In this document: piece by piece, positions 34,050-41,799 of the stretch | Position numbering within the stretch: the stretch's first letter is position 1 | How the letters are laid out: the number at the start of each line of letters is the position of its first letter | From: Clostridiaceae bacterium Marseille-Q3526 | GTDB taxonomy: Bacteria; Bacillota; Clostridia; Lachnospirales; Lachnospiraceae | Direction of reading: 5' to 3' | Assembly (NCBI GenBank): GCA_018223375.1 | Contig: JAGTTS010000004.1 | Location: 124,001-188,000, forward strand | Length of the DNA: 64,000 nucleotides | Program-made: the position numbers and the translations under genes | Notes under the pieces: model-generated | Databases searched by the model: none | Seen by the model: only the letters and a program-made list of their open reading frames with translations | What the model was told of the DNA's origin: nothing

Positions 34050-34140
34050 GATGATTGAATGGAAACAATACGACATCTCTTCGTGGCAAGCATCAGGCAA
34101 CGGTCTGGGAATTGAAGAAAGTGTTAGGCTAAGAACTTGG
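34050..34140 (+). ncRNA. Decayed HDV-like ribozyme relic
   Basis: The order of elements recalls the two better copies: GATGATT (34050-34056) pairs 6 of 7 with AAGCATC (34088-34094), TCTTCGT is the same 7-base loop as in ribozyme 2, CAGGCAACGGTC follows, and GGCTAAGA (34127-34134) equals the joiner of ribozyme 2. P2 and P4 are not convincing, so it should be inactive. It lies in the 826-bp gene-free stretch 33920-34745. Confidence 0.5.
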
Positions 34141-34485
34141 GATTTGCTGAGCGGATGAGATGTGATATGCCGAGAAAAAAGATAAGTTTTAATGCCTTGA
34201 TAATTCAGAAATTCTGTGGTAGCTTAAGTAAAGAAGCTTGATAAGCAAGAGATATGCTTATAAATGGGCAGTTGTTGAAAATGAATGTCCTAGCCATCGG
34301 TGGGAATTTGGTATACGTTGTCATTTGAGTTACATCTGGAACTTCCATTGAAGAAGTTTTGATAAGGACTTGTTAATTGTTGAGTTAATGACGATGACGA
34401 AGTGATTGGATGAGCAGGAAATTTTTTTAGACATTGCGTTAGATTACAGAGTTAAGAGTTTACGGATTCCATACTTTTGAAGCAT

Positions 34486-34650
34486 GATCGTGGTCTGCGC
34501 CATCTTGTGCTCTGTGCTAACAGCGCGAACCAGATGGTGAAAGAACTAGCAGAGGGCGGAACTGGAAATATCGTGTACTTTCCAAACACTGACGCAAAAA
34601 GAAGAACAGTGTAGGAGCAGAGCGGCAGCTGAGATATAGGGTAGTAAGGA
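34486..34650 (+). pseudogene. Fused fragments of the glyoxalase and HTH genes
   Basis: About 34490-34560 reads RGLRHLVLCANSANQMVKEL, clearly related to GLRHLAFCVESVEQTVNEL of the glyoxalase-like gene. About 34565-34650 matches, at the DNA level, the HTH gene around 30490-30575 (CGTGTACTTTCCAAACACTG; GGAGCAGAGCGGCAGC). The two pieces are joined directly, so an internal deletion removed the region between them. The rest of 33920-34745 shows only such relics and no intact gene. Confidence 0.7.
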
Positions 34651-34745
34651 AATGAAGAACATACATCAGACATCTCAGAAGTTGGTGCGAGCTCTAAAAT
34701 TGCAGGGAAAGACAGTGAAATAAAAGATAGAAAGAGGAAGATAGG

Positions 34746-35648
34746 ATGAGCACAACATTACTTATCATGGCGGCCGGAATCGGCAGCCGTTTCGGAACAG
34801 GAATCAAGCAGTTAGAGCCGGTGGATGCTTCTAATCACATCATCATGGACTATTCAATCCATGATGCGATTGAGGCTGGTTTCAATCATGTGGTATTTAT
34901 CATCCGCAAGGATATCGAGAAGGAGTTCAAAGAGGTGATTGGCGATCGCATTGCCTCCATTTGCTCTGCACATGATGTAACTGTAGACTACGCTTTTCAG
35001 GATATTAACGATATCCCGGGAACTCTGCCGGAAGGCCGTACAAAACCTTGGGGAACCGGTCAGGCTGTGCTTGCGGCCAAGCATGCCATAAATAATCCGT
35101 TTATTGTAATCAATGCAGATGACTACTACGGTAAGTACGGATTTAAAGCAGTTCATGAATATCTTGTAAATGGCGGCAAGTCCTGCATGGCTGGCTTTGT
35201 ACTGAAGAACACTCTGTCTGATAATGGCGGCGTGACTCGCGGCATCTGCAAGATGGATGAACAGAGCAATCTGACGGAGGTTGTGGAGACCAAGAACATT
35301 GTAAAGACCGCAGCTGGAGCAGAGGCGGACGGTGTATCTATTGACATAAATTCTCTGGTATCTATGAACATGTGGGGTTTGACTCCTGATTTCCTTACGA
35401 TATTGGAGGACGGCTTTAAAGAGTTCTTTGAAAAAGAAGTGCCTGGCAATCCATTGAAAGCTGAATACCTGATTCCGATTTTTATTGGAGAATTGCTGGA
35501 GCAGGGGAAGATGTCCGTGAAGGTTCTGAAAACGGATGACACATGGTATGGAATGACCTACCGCGAAGATGTCGCAGCTGTAAAGGACAGCTTCAAGAAA
35601 ATGCTAGAAAAAGGCGTATACAAGTCTGATTTATTTGCAGACTTATGA
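34746..35648 (+). CDS. galU: UTP-glucose-1-phosphate uridylyltransferase-like nucleotidyltransferase (copy 2)
   Basis: 300 residues, nearly the same protein as the copy at 23232 but with many silent differences in the DNA, so the duplication is not fresh or the copies came from different strains. The GXGSRFG nucleotide loop and the NADDYYG region are intact. AAGAGG precedes the ATG. It lies 25 bases before ribozyme 2 without an intervening vanZ gene. Presumed role: UDP-sugar supply for cell-envelope polymers. Confidence 0.82.
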   Translation: MSTTLLIMAAGIGSRFGTGIKQLEPVDASNHIIMDYSIHDAIEAGFNHVVFIIRKDIEKEFKEVIGDRIASICSAHDVTVDYAFQDINDIPGTLPEGRTKPWGTGQAVLAAKHAINNPFIVINADDYYGKYGFKAVHEYLVNGGKSCMAGFVLKNTLSDNGGVTRGICKMDEQSNLTEVVETKNIVKTAAGAEADGVSIDINSLVSMNMWGLTPDFLTILEDGFKEFFEKEVPGNPLKAEYLIPIFIGELLEQGKMSVKVLKTDDTWYGMTYREDVAAVKDSFKKMLEKGVYKSDLFADL

Positions 35649-35654
35649 TATGCA

Positions 35655-35670
35655 GGGAGAATAAGCTCCC
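35655..35670 (+). other. Hairpin just upstream of ribozyme 2
   Basis: GGGAG and CTCCC pair around AATAAG, with three bases between the stem and the predicted cleavage point. It parallels the hairpin before ribozyme 1 and would end the galU transcript after cleavage. Confidence 0.55.
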
Positions 35671-35673
35671 TGC

Positions 35674-35764
35674 GTTGCTTGAATAAATCAAAAATCTTTT
35701 TGACAAATCACACGCCTCTTCGTGGTGAATAGCAGGCAACGCCGATAAGGCGGCTAAGATGTGA
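35674..35764 (+). ncRNA. HDV-like ribozyme 2 (longer, one P1 mismatch)
   Basis: P1 is GTTGCTT (35674-35680) with GAATAGC (35727-35733), including G-U pairs and one C-A mismatch. P2 is TCACA (35708-35712) with TGTGA (35760-35764), identical to copy 1. P3 is GCC with GGT around TCTTCGT. AGGCAA follows P1, and P4 is CGCC with GGCG where copy 1 has CGGTC with GACCG, a compensatory change that supports the fold. The joiner GCTAAGA holds the presumed catalytic C at 35754. A small A/T hairpin is inserted between P1 and P2. Self-cleavage may be weak. Confidence 0.75.
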
Positions 35765-35800
35765 ATAAGATTAATTATTGCGTGTGATATTCAATCTATA

Positions 35801-35840
35801 TTTTGAAGTATCATATATAGTTTATAACGAAAATAAAAAT
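35801..35840 (+). repeat. 40-bp leader repeat, copy 2
   Basis: Same segment as 26946-26985 with five differences; here it lies between ribozyme 2 and the truncated HTH ORF, whose ATG overlaps its end. It marks the right-hand copy of the duplicated module. Confidence 0.75.
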
Positions 35841-36003
35841 GGGAAGAAACACTGTGGGAAAAATACGCAAGCCCGGTGGCGGCCGGAAGAAGCTGAAGCC
35901 GGAGTACGATGCCGGAAAGAACCTGAAAGAGCAGATGGAAAGTGCTGTGGCACTTTATAATTCTGAGACGTCCTTGCAGGCCATCGCCGATGCCTTGAAA
36001 TAA
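35839..36003 (+). pseudogene. 54-codon truncated copy of the HTH protein gene
   Basis: An uninterrupted small ORF reads MGRNTVGKIRKPGGGRKKLK and continues as KEQMESAVALYNSE and LQAIADALK before TAA. It equals the first fifth of the 262-residue HTH protein at 30138, ending inside the first HTH. The sequence after 36003 no longer matches the island, so this is its right boundary. A 54-residue basic peptide could still be made. Confidence 0.7.
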
Positions 36004-36078
36004 GGCTGCCGCAATCCTACTGGCTTTAGACACCATAAAGCTCTCCAAAATCCTATAGCCCTTTTCCCCAACTCATGC

Positions 36079-36084
36079 TATAAT
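36079..36084 (+). promoter_or_regulatory. Possible -10 of the Rpn-family gene
   Basis: TATAAT lies 37 bases before GTG 36121, preceded by ATGC, an extended -10-like context. No good -35 hexamer was seen. Confidence 0.4.
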
Positions 36085-36120
36085 CTTCTCATAGGATTCC
36101 CCTGCAGGACAGGAGGAAAT

Positions 36121-37005
36121 GTGAGGAAACGAAAGACATTACAGGATTTGACAATCAAGGATAACTTTCTCTTTGGCGCAGTGATGAGCGTGGAGGAGAA
36201 CTGCAGAGGATTTCTGGAGATGGTGCTGGGCTTTCCCATTGCCCATGTAGTGGTGAGCAGGGAAAAGAGCATTATTTATCATCCGGAGTACAAGGGCGTC
36301 CGTCTGGATATCTATGCAGAGGATGAGAATCACACCCACTATAATGTGGAAATGCAGGTCAAGAAAAAAGCTGCGCTGGGCAAACGCAGCCGGTACTACC
36401 ACAGCCAGATGGTGATGGAGGCGTTGGAAAGTGGAGAGGATTATGAGACTTTGCCGGATACCTTTGTGATCTTCATTTGCGATTTTGATCCCTTTGACCA
36501 GAAATTATACTGCTATACCTTCCAGAATGAGTGCAGAGAAAATAAAAGTGTGAAGCTTGGTGACGGAAGCTGTACGATTTTTCTGAGTACCAGAGGAGAG
36601 AACGAAGAAGAAGTTCCGCCGGAGCTTGTCAGATTCCTGAAATTTGTGACGGCTGATCTGAAAGAGAGCGAGGGAGATTTTCAGGACAGACTGGTGAGCC
36701 AGTGTCAGAAAACCATCCGCGATATCAAGACAGACCGGGAAATGGGAGAGCGCTATATGACGTTAGAAGAGCTATTGAAGGATGAAAAACAGGAAGGGCG
36801 CCTGGAGGCCACACGGGAGAATATTTTAGAGCTTCTGGAAGTGCTGGGGCCAGTTCCGGAACAGCTGAGGAATCAGTTGGAGGGGTTAGAGGAATTGGGA
36901 GACTTGAAGATATTGTTAAGGCTGGCAGCCAAAGCAAATTCAATACAAGTGTTTGAAGAGGAGGCACAGAAGTATCTGCAGTCCAGCCCAATTGGTCTAA
37001 AATAA
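36121..37005 (+). CDS. Rpn-family recombination-promoting nuclease / PD-(D/E)XK protein
   Basis: 294 residues of the PDDEXK_2 family, whose members promote RecA-independent recombination or act as stray transposase-like nucleases. The N-terminus LTIKDNFLFGAVMS is typical; the nuclease core shows RLDIYAEDENHTHYNVEMQV, with the D, E and Q positions of the active site. The C-terminal part is helical. GTG 36121 follows AGGAGG. It sits directly at the right border of the mosaic island, which may be coincidence. Confidence 0.82.
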   Translation: MRKRKTLQDLTIKDNFLFGAVMSVEENCRGFLEMVLGFPIAHVVVSREKSIIYHPEYKGVRLDIYAEDENHTHYNVEMQVKKKAALGKRSRYYHSQMVMEALESGEDYETLPDTFVIFICDFDPFDQKLYCYTFQNECRENKSVKLGDGSCTIFLSTRGENEEEVPPELVRFLKFVTADLKESEGDFQDRLVSQCQKTIRDIKTDREMGERYMTLEELLKDEKQEGRLEATRENILELLEVLGPVPEQLRNQLEGLEELGDLKILLRLAAKANSIQVFEEEAQKYLQSSPIGLK

Positions 37006-37045
37006 ACATCCATCGGCGGCAGTTCAGCGCCGCTGCAGCATATCT

Positions 37046-37097
37046 GTCCCAATGCCATCTGTGGCATTGGGATCTGTGAAAACTCTTAAAATAAGAG
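37046..37097 (+). terminator. Hairpin pair after the Rpn-family gene
   Basis: A perfect 11-bp stem, TCCCAATGCCA with TGGCATTGGGA around TCTG, is followed by a second stem ACTCTT with AAGAGT. There is no clear T-run, so termination may be weak or the hairpins may protect the mRNA end. Confidence 0.5.
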
Positions 37098-37273
37098 TAT
37101 CTTACTGATTCAGAAAAGATTTCATCAAACATTTGGCAGGGGAATCCTAGATTTAATATAAAATTTTATGATGTTTCAGTTTTTCTTTTTTATCAGATAA
37201 CCGTATGTAGAAAAATGTCTCGGCTGCATTTATAATTAAGAGAGACTACACAAAAATGAAAGGAACGTTTCTT

Positions 37274-37801
37274 ATGCTTTCCTATATCTATGAAGACTTA
37301 AAAGAGGCATGTCAGAATCTTCCGGTAAGCCTGGCGGCCGGATGCGGGGCGGCTGTTCTGGCTCTGTTTTTTCAGCGGCTCAGACGACGCAGGCTCCTGC
37401 TCGTTCCTATTTTTTTATGGGCGGCCTATCTGGAACAGCTCTTATGGCTGGTATATCTGAATCGTGCGCCTGGAAGCCGCAGAAGTCTTGACCTGGGCCT
37501 GTTTGATACGATCAGCCGCAGCGCCCAGGGAAATTCCTATGTGGCGGAAAATGTGCTTCTGTTTCTTCCGTTTGGATTCCTGTTTCCTCTGTTGTTTCGT
37601 TTTAGAGGACAGAGAAGATTCCGATTCCCGGCATGCCTGTTCTCTGCGCTTTTGTGCAGCGCAGGGATTGAAACGGTACAGTATCTGACGTCCAGAGGAT
37701 ATTCTCAGCTGGATGACATCATAACGAACGTGGCGGGGGCGGCACTGGGATATGCTATATTTTATACAGCTCACAGAGCAGCAGGGGGCAGAAGAAGATA
37801 G
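37274..37801 (+). CDS. VanZ-like membrane protein (core copy)
   Basis: 175 residues, four predicted helices, with the VanZ-type motifs AENVLLFLPFGFLFPLLF and GIETVQYLTSRGYSQLDDII followed by NVAGAALGY. ATG 37274 is favoured by AAAGGAA at suitable spacing; ATG 37256 adds six residues. It is only distantly related to the island copy at 24141. Function unknown beyond family membership; some homologues affect teicoplanin sensitivity. Confidence 0.8.
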   Translation: MLSYIYEDLKEACQNLPVSLAAGCGAAVLALFFQRLRRRRLLLVPIFLWAAYLEQLLWLVYLNRAPGSRRSLDLGLFDTISRSAQGNSYVAENVLLFLPFGFLFPLLFRFRGQRRFRFPACLFSALLCSAGIETVQYLTSRGYSQLDDIITNVAGAALGYAIFYTAHRAAGGRRR

Positions 37802-37891
37802 GCACGTTGCTGTGCTTTATTTCAAAAACTTCTGTACACCGCAAAATCCCCATGATACAATATTCGAGTCAGAAAGGAATGAAGCAGAGTT

Positions 37892-38284
37892 ATGAAATTA
37901 TCGTCCATTCATCATGTTGCAATTATTGTATCAGATTATGAAAAATCCAGGGATTTTTACGTGAATCAGCTGGGTTTCCAGGTCATTCGGGAGCATTACA
38001 GGGAAGAGAGAAATGACTGGAAGCTGGATTTACAGGTGGGAGAGGGACCGGACGCTGTGGAACTGGAGATTTTTGGAGAGCAGAACCCTCCGAAGCGTGT
38101 AAACAGGCCGGAGGCCTGCGGGCTGAGACACCTGGCGTTCCGGGTGGAGAGTGTGGAGGAGACGGTCAGGGAGCTGGAAGCCCTTGGCATTTCCTGCGAA
38201 CCAATCCGGACAGATGAATACACACAGAAGAAGATGACGTTTTTCTTTGATCCGGACGGACTGCCGTTAGAGCTGCACGAATAG
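37892..38284 (+). CDS. Glyoxalase/VOC-superfamily metalloenzyme (intact copy)
   Basis: 130 residues, one vicinal-oxygen-chelate domain. The metal-ligand regions are visible: SSIHHVAIIVSD at the N-terminus (His), VELEIFG (Glu), GLRHLAFRVES (His) and GLPLELHE at the end (Glu). It would act on a small aldehyde adduct or a related substrate, as lactoylglutathione lyase-like proteins do; actual substrate unknown. The IS66-split copy in the island is a close homologue. Confidence 0.83.
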   Translation: MKLSSIHHVAIIVSDYEKSRDFYVNQLGFQVIREHYREERNDWKLDLQVGEGPDAVELEIFGEQNPPKRVNRPEACGLRHLAFRVESVEETVRELEALGISCEPIRTDEYTQKKMTFFFDPDGLPLELHE

Positions 38285-38375
38285 CATAAGTCTCAGGAAA
38301 GATGATTTATGATTTTATAAGGACAGGCGTGCGGCAGACACACGAAAATATGAAACAGAAGGAAGGAACTTACCA

Positions 38376-39800
38376 ATGACACAGACAATATCACAGAAGG
38401 GACAGGGAAATCCGCTGGGCTATGAAAAACTTTCTGCGCTTTTAAAGGGATATGCGATTCCCAGCATCATCGCCATGCTGGTCAGCTCCCTCTATAATAT
38501 TGTAGATCAGATTTTTATCGGCCAGGGTGTGGGATATCTGGGAAATGCGGCTACGAACGTTTCGTATCCGCTGACAACCATCTGCCTGGCCATTGCCCTG
38601 CTCATCGGAATTGGAAGTGCGTCCCGGTTTTCTCTGGAGCTGGGAGCGGGACGGGAGGAGAGCGCAGCCAGAACGGTGGGAACAGCCGTCTCCATGATGG
38701 TGATACTGGGTATCTTGTATGTGGCAGTGATTGAGACGTTTCTCACGCCCCTTTTGACTATATTTGGAGCCACGAAGGATGTAATGCCCTATGCTCAGAG
38801 CTATACCCGCATTACAGCGGCGGGAATGCCGCTTCTGATTCTGACGAACGGTCTCAGCAACCTGGCCAGGGCGGATGGAAGCCCGAAATATTCTATGACC
38901 TGTATGCTGGTCGGAGCGGTCATCAATACGATTTTAGATCCCATTTTTATCTTTGTGCTTCATCAGGGAGTGGCCGGAGCCGCCATCGCCACGGTGGCAG
39001 GCCAGCTGTTTTCCTGTCTGATGGCGCTTTACTATCTGAAGAAATTCCGCCATGTAAAGCTTCAGCGGCATCATTTTATCCCCAGACTCCATGTGTGCGG
39101 AAAAATTGCCTCTCTTGGCATGAGCAGCAGCCTGAACCAGCTTGCCATTACATTTGTACAGATTGTGTTAAACAATTCCCTCACTTACTATGGAGCACAG
39201 TCAGCCTACGGAAGTGAGATTCCCCTGGCCAGCTGCGGAATTGTGATGAAGACCAACGCTATTCTGCTGGCTGTTATTATCGGCATTTCACAGGGATCCC
39301 AGCCGATTATCGGCTTTAACTATGGAGCGAAGCAGTATGAGAGAGTGAGAGGTGTTTACCGTCTGGCCATCACCTGGAATCTGGTGGTTTCCGGAATCGG
39401 ATTCCTGTTGTTTCAGCTGTTTCCAAGGCACATTATTTCTATTTTCGGAACAGGAGAGCCTCTTTACTTTGAGTTTGCCATCCGCTTTCTGAGAATTTTC
39501 CTGTTTATGGTGATCATAAACGGAGTTCAGCTGCTCTCCTCTAACTTTTTTGCAGCTATTGGAAAGCCGGTAAAGGGAGTGATTTTGTCGCTGACAAGGC
39601 AGGTATTTTTCCTGGTTCCCCTGCTTCTGATTCTGCCGCTGTTTTTCGGCATTGACGGAATCATGTTTGCAGGTCCTGTGGCGGACTTTGCGGCCTTTCT
39701 CGTTACGATGCTTCTGATCCGGCGGGAAATGCGCCATATGAAAGAACTTCAGGCTGGACTTGGGACAGAACAGGTTCAGGCGGCTGAAATAGGAAGATAG
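38376..39800 (+). CDS. MATE-family multidrug efflux transporter
   Basis: 474 residues, twelve predicted helices in two related halves. The first half starts with YAIPSIIAMLVSSLYNIVDQIFIGQGVG, typical of the DinF/NorM-like branch, and has TNGLSNLARADGSP; the second half has ISQGSQPIIGFNYGAKQYER. Exports drugs or metabolites using a sodium or proton gradient. Ends before a good terminator. Confidence 0.9.
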   Translation: MTQTISQKGQGNPLGYEKLSALLKGYAIPSIIAMLVSSLYNIVDQIFIGQGVGYLGNAATNVSYPLTTICLAIALLIGIGSASRFSLELGAGREESAARTVGTAVSMMVILGILYVAVIETFLTPLLTIFGATKDVMPYAQSYTRITAAGMPLLILTNGLSNLARADGSPKYSMTCMLVGAVINTILDPIFIFVLHQGVAGAAIATVAGQLFSCLMALYYLKKFRHVKLQRHHFIPRLHVCGKIASLGMSSSLNQLAITFVQIVLNNSLTYYGAQSAYGSEIPLASCGIVMKTNAILLAVIIGISQGSQPIIGFNYGAKQYERVRGVYRLAITWNLVVSGIGFLLFQLFPRHIISIFGTGEPLYFEFAIRFLRIFLFMVIINGVQLLSSNFFAAIGKPVKGVILSLTRQVFFLVPLLLILPLFFGIDGIMFAGPVADFAAFLVTMLLIRREMRHMKELQAGLGTEQVQAAEIGR

Positions 39801-39850
39801 AGCTTAAAAAGCCTTGAGCGCCGGATTTGAAAGAAAAGGTAAAACAAAGA

Positions 39851-39911
39851 GAAGAGGAGAATCTGTTTCTGCTTTTAAACCAGAGCAAAACAGTTCTGCC
39901 TCTTCTTTTTT
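39851..39911 (+). terminator. Terminator after the MATE gene
   Basis: GAAGAGG, GA and CTGTTT on one side pair with AAACAG, CT and CCTCTTC on the other, followed by TTTTTT. The stem has two small interruptions. It may also slow transcription of the convergent mgtE. Confidence 0.7.
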
Positions 39912-39937
39912 GTGAAAACTATGTTTTAGAGTCCTGA

Positions 39938-41341
39938 TCAGGCCAGATGGAACAGGTGAAACAGCATCAGCCAGGCCATGCCGTAGTAAGTGACAACTGC
40001 CACCAGATCGTTGACCGTGGTGATCAGCGGGCCGGAGGCAACCGCCGGATCTACCTTGATTTTATGGAAAAACAGAGGGATGACCGTTCCGGCAAAGCTG
40101 GAGATGGCCATAGCCAGTACCAGGGAAATGCCCACGCAGGCGGAAACTGCGAAGCCGTAAAGGATGGAATTGCCTTTAAACAGCCACACATAGACGCCGA
40201 TACAGAGGAAGGAGACAATTCCTAACAGGCCTCCGTTGGCCATGCCGATTTTGACTTCCTTCCAGACAAGAGCCAGCCTTGTCTTAAAGGTGATCTCCTC
40301 ATCCATAAGAACGCGGATTGTAACAGCTAAAGACTGGGTTCCCACATTTCCAGCCATATCGAGAATCAGGGACTGGAAGCAGACAAGAATGGCCACCTTG
40401 GACACGATCCCCTCGAACATTCCCACTACGCTGGACACGAACATGCCCAGAAACAGAAGGGCAATCAGCCATGGAAGGCGCTTTTTCATGCTGACAGCCA
40501 GGGTTTCCTTCATGTCCTCGCTGCCGTCTCCCTCAGCGATACCTGCCAGCTTATTGTAGACTTCCTTGGATTCCTCCTCCATATAGTCTACAATATCCTG
40601 AACCGTGATCACGCCGATCAGCCGGTCGTCCTTGTCCAGAACAGGAAGAGAGTCCTCCTCGTAATCGCGGATCCAGTCCATACACTCTTCCAGATCGTCG
40701 TGATCGTGGACAAAGGGATAGGAATTGACAATAATGCTCTCCAGAGGCGTGTATTCCCTGGCCAGGATCAGATCCTTCAAATCAATGGCTCCGTAAAAGC
40801 GCTCGTTTTCATCTACTGCGTAGAGCGTGGTAATATTGTCATTGTCAGCAGACTGGCGGATGAGTTCTTTCATGGCCTCCTTGACAGTCAGAGTGTGACA
40901 GATGGAGATATAGTTGTTGCTGATCAGGCTTCCGATCTCATCATCCTCGTAGGAAGAAATCAGCTTAATATCTCCAGAGGTTTCCTCACTTAAATTTTTT
41001 TCGATTTTATCATGGAATGAACCAGGGAGCAGCTCTAAAAGCTCTGCCGCGTCGTCAGAGTCCATGTACTCGATTACGTCCGCCGCCTCTCTGGGGGCCA
41101 GCTCAGTTAAAAGCGTCTCCGGCTCGTCGTAGTAAGCAAAAATTTCCGCCGTCCATTCAGCGCCCATTTTTCCATAGAGTTCGCGCCTTTCTTCCGGCGT
41201 CAGCTCTTCTAAGGCCTGGGCGATATCGTAGTCGTGGTAATCATCCAGCCTGGAAAGCAGAGTATCGCGGTTCTGCCCGTCCCGGATAAACTGGATGATC
41301 TCCTGAGCAATCTCTTCATTAATAAATTCATGTCTTCTCAT
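39938..41341 (-). CDS. mgtE: Magnesium transporter MgtE
   Basis: 467 residues in the MgtE layout: an acidic N-terminal helical domain, two CBS domains at about 140-260 (for example LPVLDKDDRLIGVITVQDIV) that sense magnesium, a connecting helix, and five membrane helices with the pore motif LDMAGNVGTQSLAVTIR. Imports magnesium. AGGAGG lies before the ATG. The long leader contains an M-box riboswitch and terminator, so it is switched off when magnesium is plentiful. Confidence 0.93.
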   Translation of the reverse strand: MRRHEFINEEIAQEIIQFIRDGQNRDTLLSRLDDYHDYDIAQALEELTPEERRELYGKMGAEWTAEIFAYYDEPETLLTELAPREAADVIEYMDSDDAAELLELLPGSFHDKIEKNLSEETSGDIKLISSYEDDEIGSLISNNYISICHTLTVKEAMKELIRQSADNDNITTLYAVDENERFYGAIDLKDLILAREYTPLESIIVNSYPFVHDHDDLEECMDWIRDYEEDSLPVLDKDDRLIGVITVQDIVDYMEEESKEVYNKLAGIAEGDGSEDMKETLAVSMKKRLPWLIALLFLGMFVSSVVGMFEGIVSKVAILVCFQSLILDMAGNVGTQSLAVTIRVLMDEEITFKTRLALVWKEVKIGMANGGLLGIVSFLCIGVYVWLFKGNSILYGFAVSACVGISLVLAMAISSFAGTVIPLFFHKIKVDPAVASGPLITTVNDLVAVVTYYGMAWLMLFHLFHLA

Positions 41342-41370
41342 GTCAGTATCCTCCTATTCAGCAAAAGGAA

Positions 41371-41454
41371 GAATACGCCAGAAAGCCGGCCTGAATGAGG
41401 AGCGCTCAGAGAACAGACGGATCTGCACAGGCGGATCGCCGGCTTTGCGTATTC
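41371..41454 (-). other. Large inverted repeat in the mgtE leader
   Basis: GAATACGC and AAGCCGGC at 41371-41390 match GCCGGCTTTGCGTATTC at 41438-41454, giving a stem of roughly 16 bp with a small bulge around a loop of nearly 50 bases. It lies between the riboswitch terminator and the mgtE start. No T-run follows on the minus strand. It could be a second control or mRNA-stability element. Confidence 0.55.
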
Positions 41455-41551
41455 AAATTTACGGTGTCAGGGTGACCGTCTCCGTCCATGCACTCACATC
41501 CTTTCCTTTAAACGGCGCCAGTCCAGCTGAACTGCCTTGGCTGGCCGGCAC

Positions 41552-41591
41552 AAAAAAATCCATATCATCAGCCTGAGCGAATGATATGGAT
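41552..41591 (-). terminator. Riboswitch-controlled terminator ahead of mgtE
   Basis: On the minus strand ATCCATATCAT pairs with ATGATATGGAT around a 12-base loop, followed by TTTTTT. It lies just after the M-box and about 210 bases before the start codon, so it is the expression platform. Confidence 0.88.
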
Positions 41592-41752
41592 CTGCATACA
41601 CGTATCACTATCCGTTCAAGCTTTAGCTTCACAGGGCCTGAAATTACATTATTCTGCGCCTTACTGCGACGCAGACTGCTAACCTGATTAGAAGTGTCTC
41701 CACTTTTAACCGGCAGTAACCCTTATCCCTGTGGTAGCCTCACCTACCGAAT
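41592..41752 (-). promoter_or_regulatory. M-box (ykoK) magnesium riboswitch
   Basis: The minus strand carries the M-box signature GGTAGGTGAGGCTACCACAG near the 5-prime end, then TTACTGCCGG and the following helices, ending before a terminator. Its place in front of mgtE is the usual one. Magnesium binding should favour the terminator and stop mgtE transcription. The boundaries are approximate. Confidence 0.88.
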
Positions 41753-41770
41753 GTTCTTTTTTCACTTTCA

Positions 41771-41799
41771 GTTCTAACACAGATGAAAGCATGTGTCAA
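41771..41799 (-). promoter_or_regulatory. Promoter of the mgtE transcript
   Basis: On the minus strand TTGACA (41794-41799) and TAGAAC (41771-41776) are 17 bases apart, about 20 bases before the M-box. The -35 overlaps the last codons of the LysR gene. Confidence 0.75.

Noticed and set aside
36121..37005. Rpn-family gene as the integrase of the island
   Set aside because: It lies outside the border, and the family encodes nucleases, not tyrosine or serine integrases; no att-like repeats were seen.
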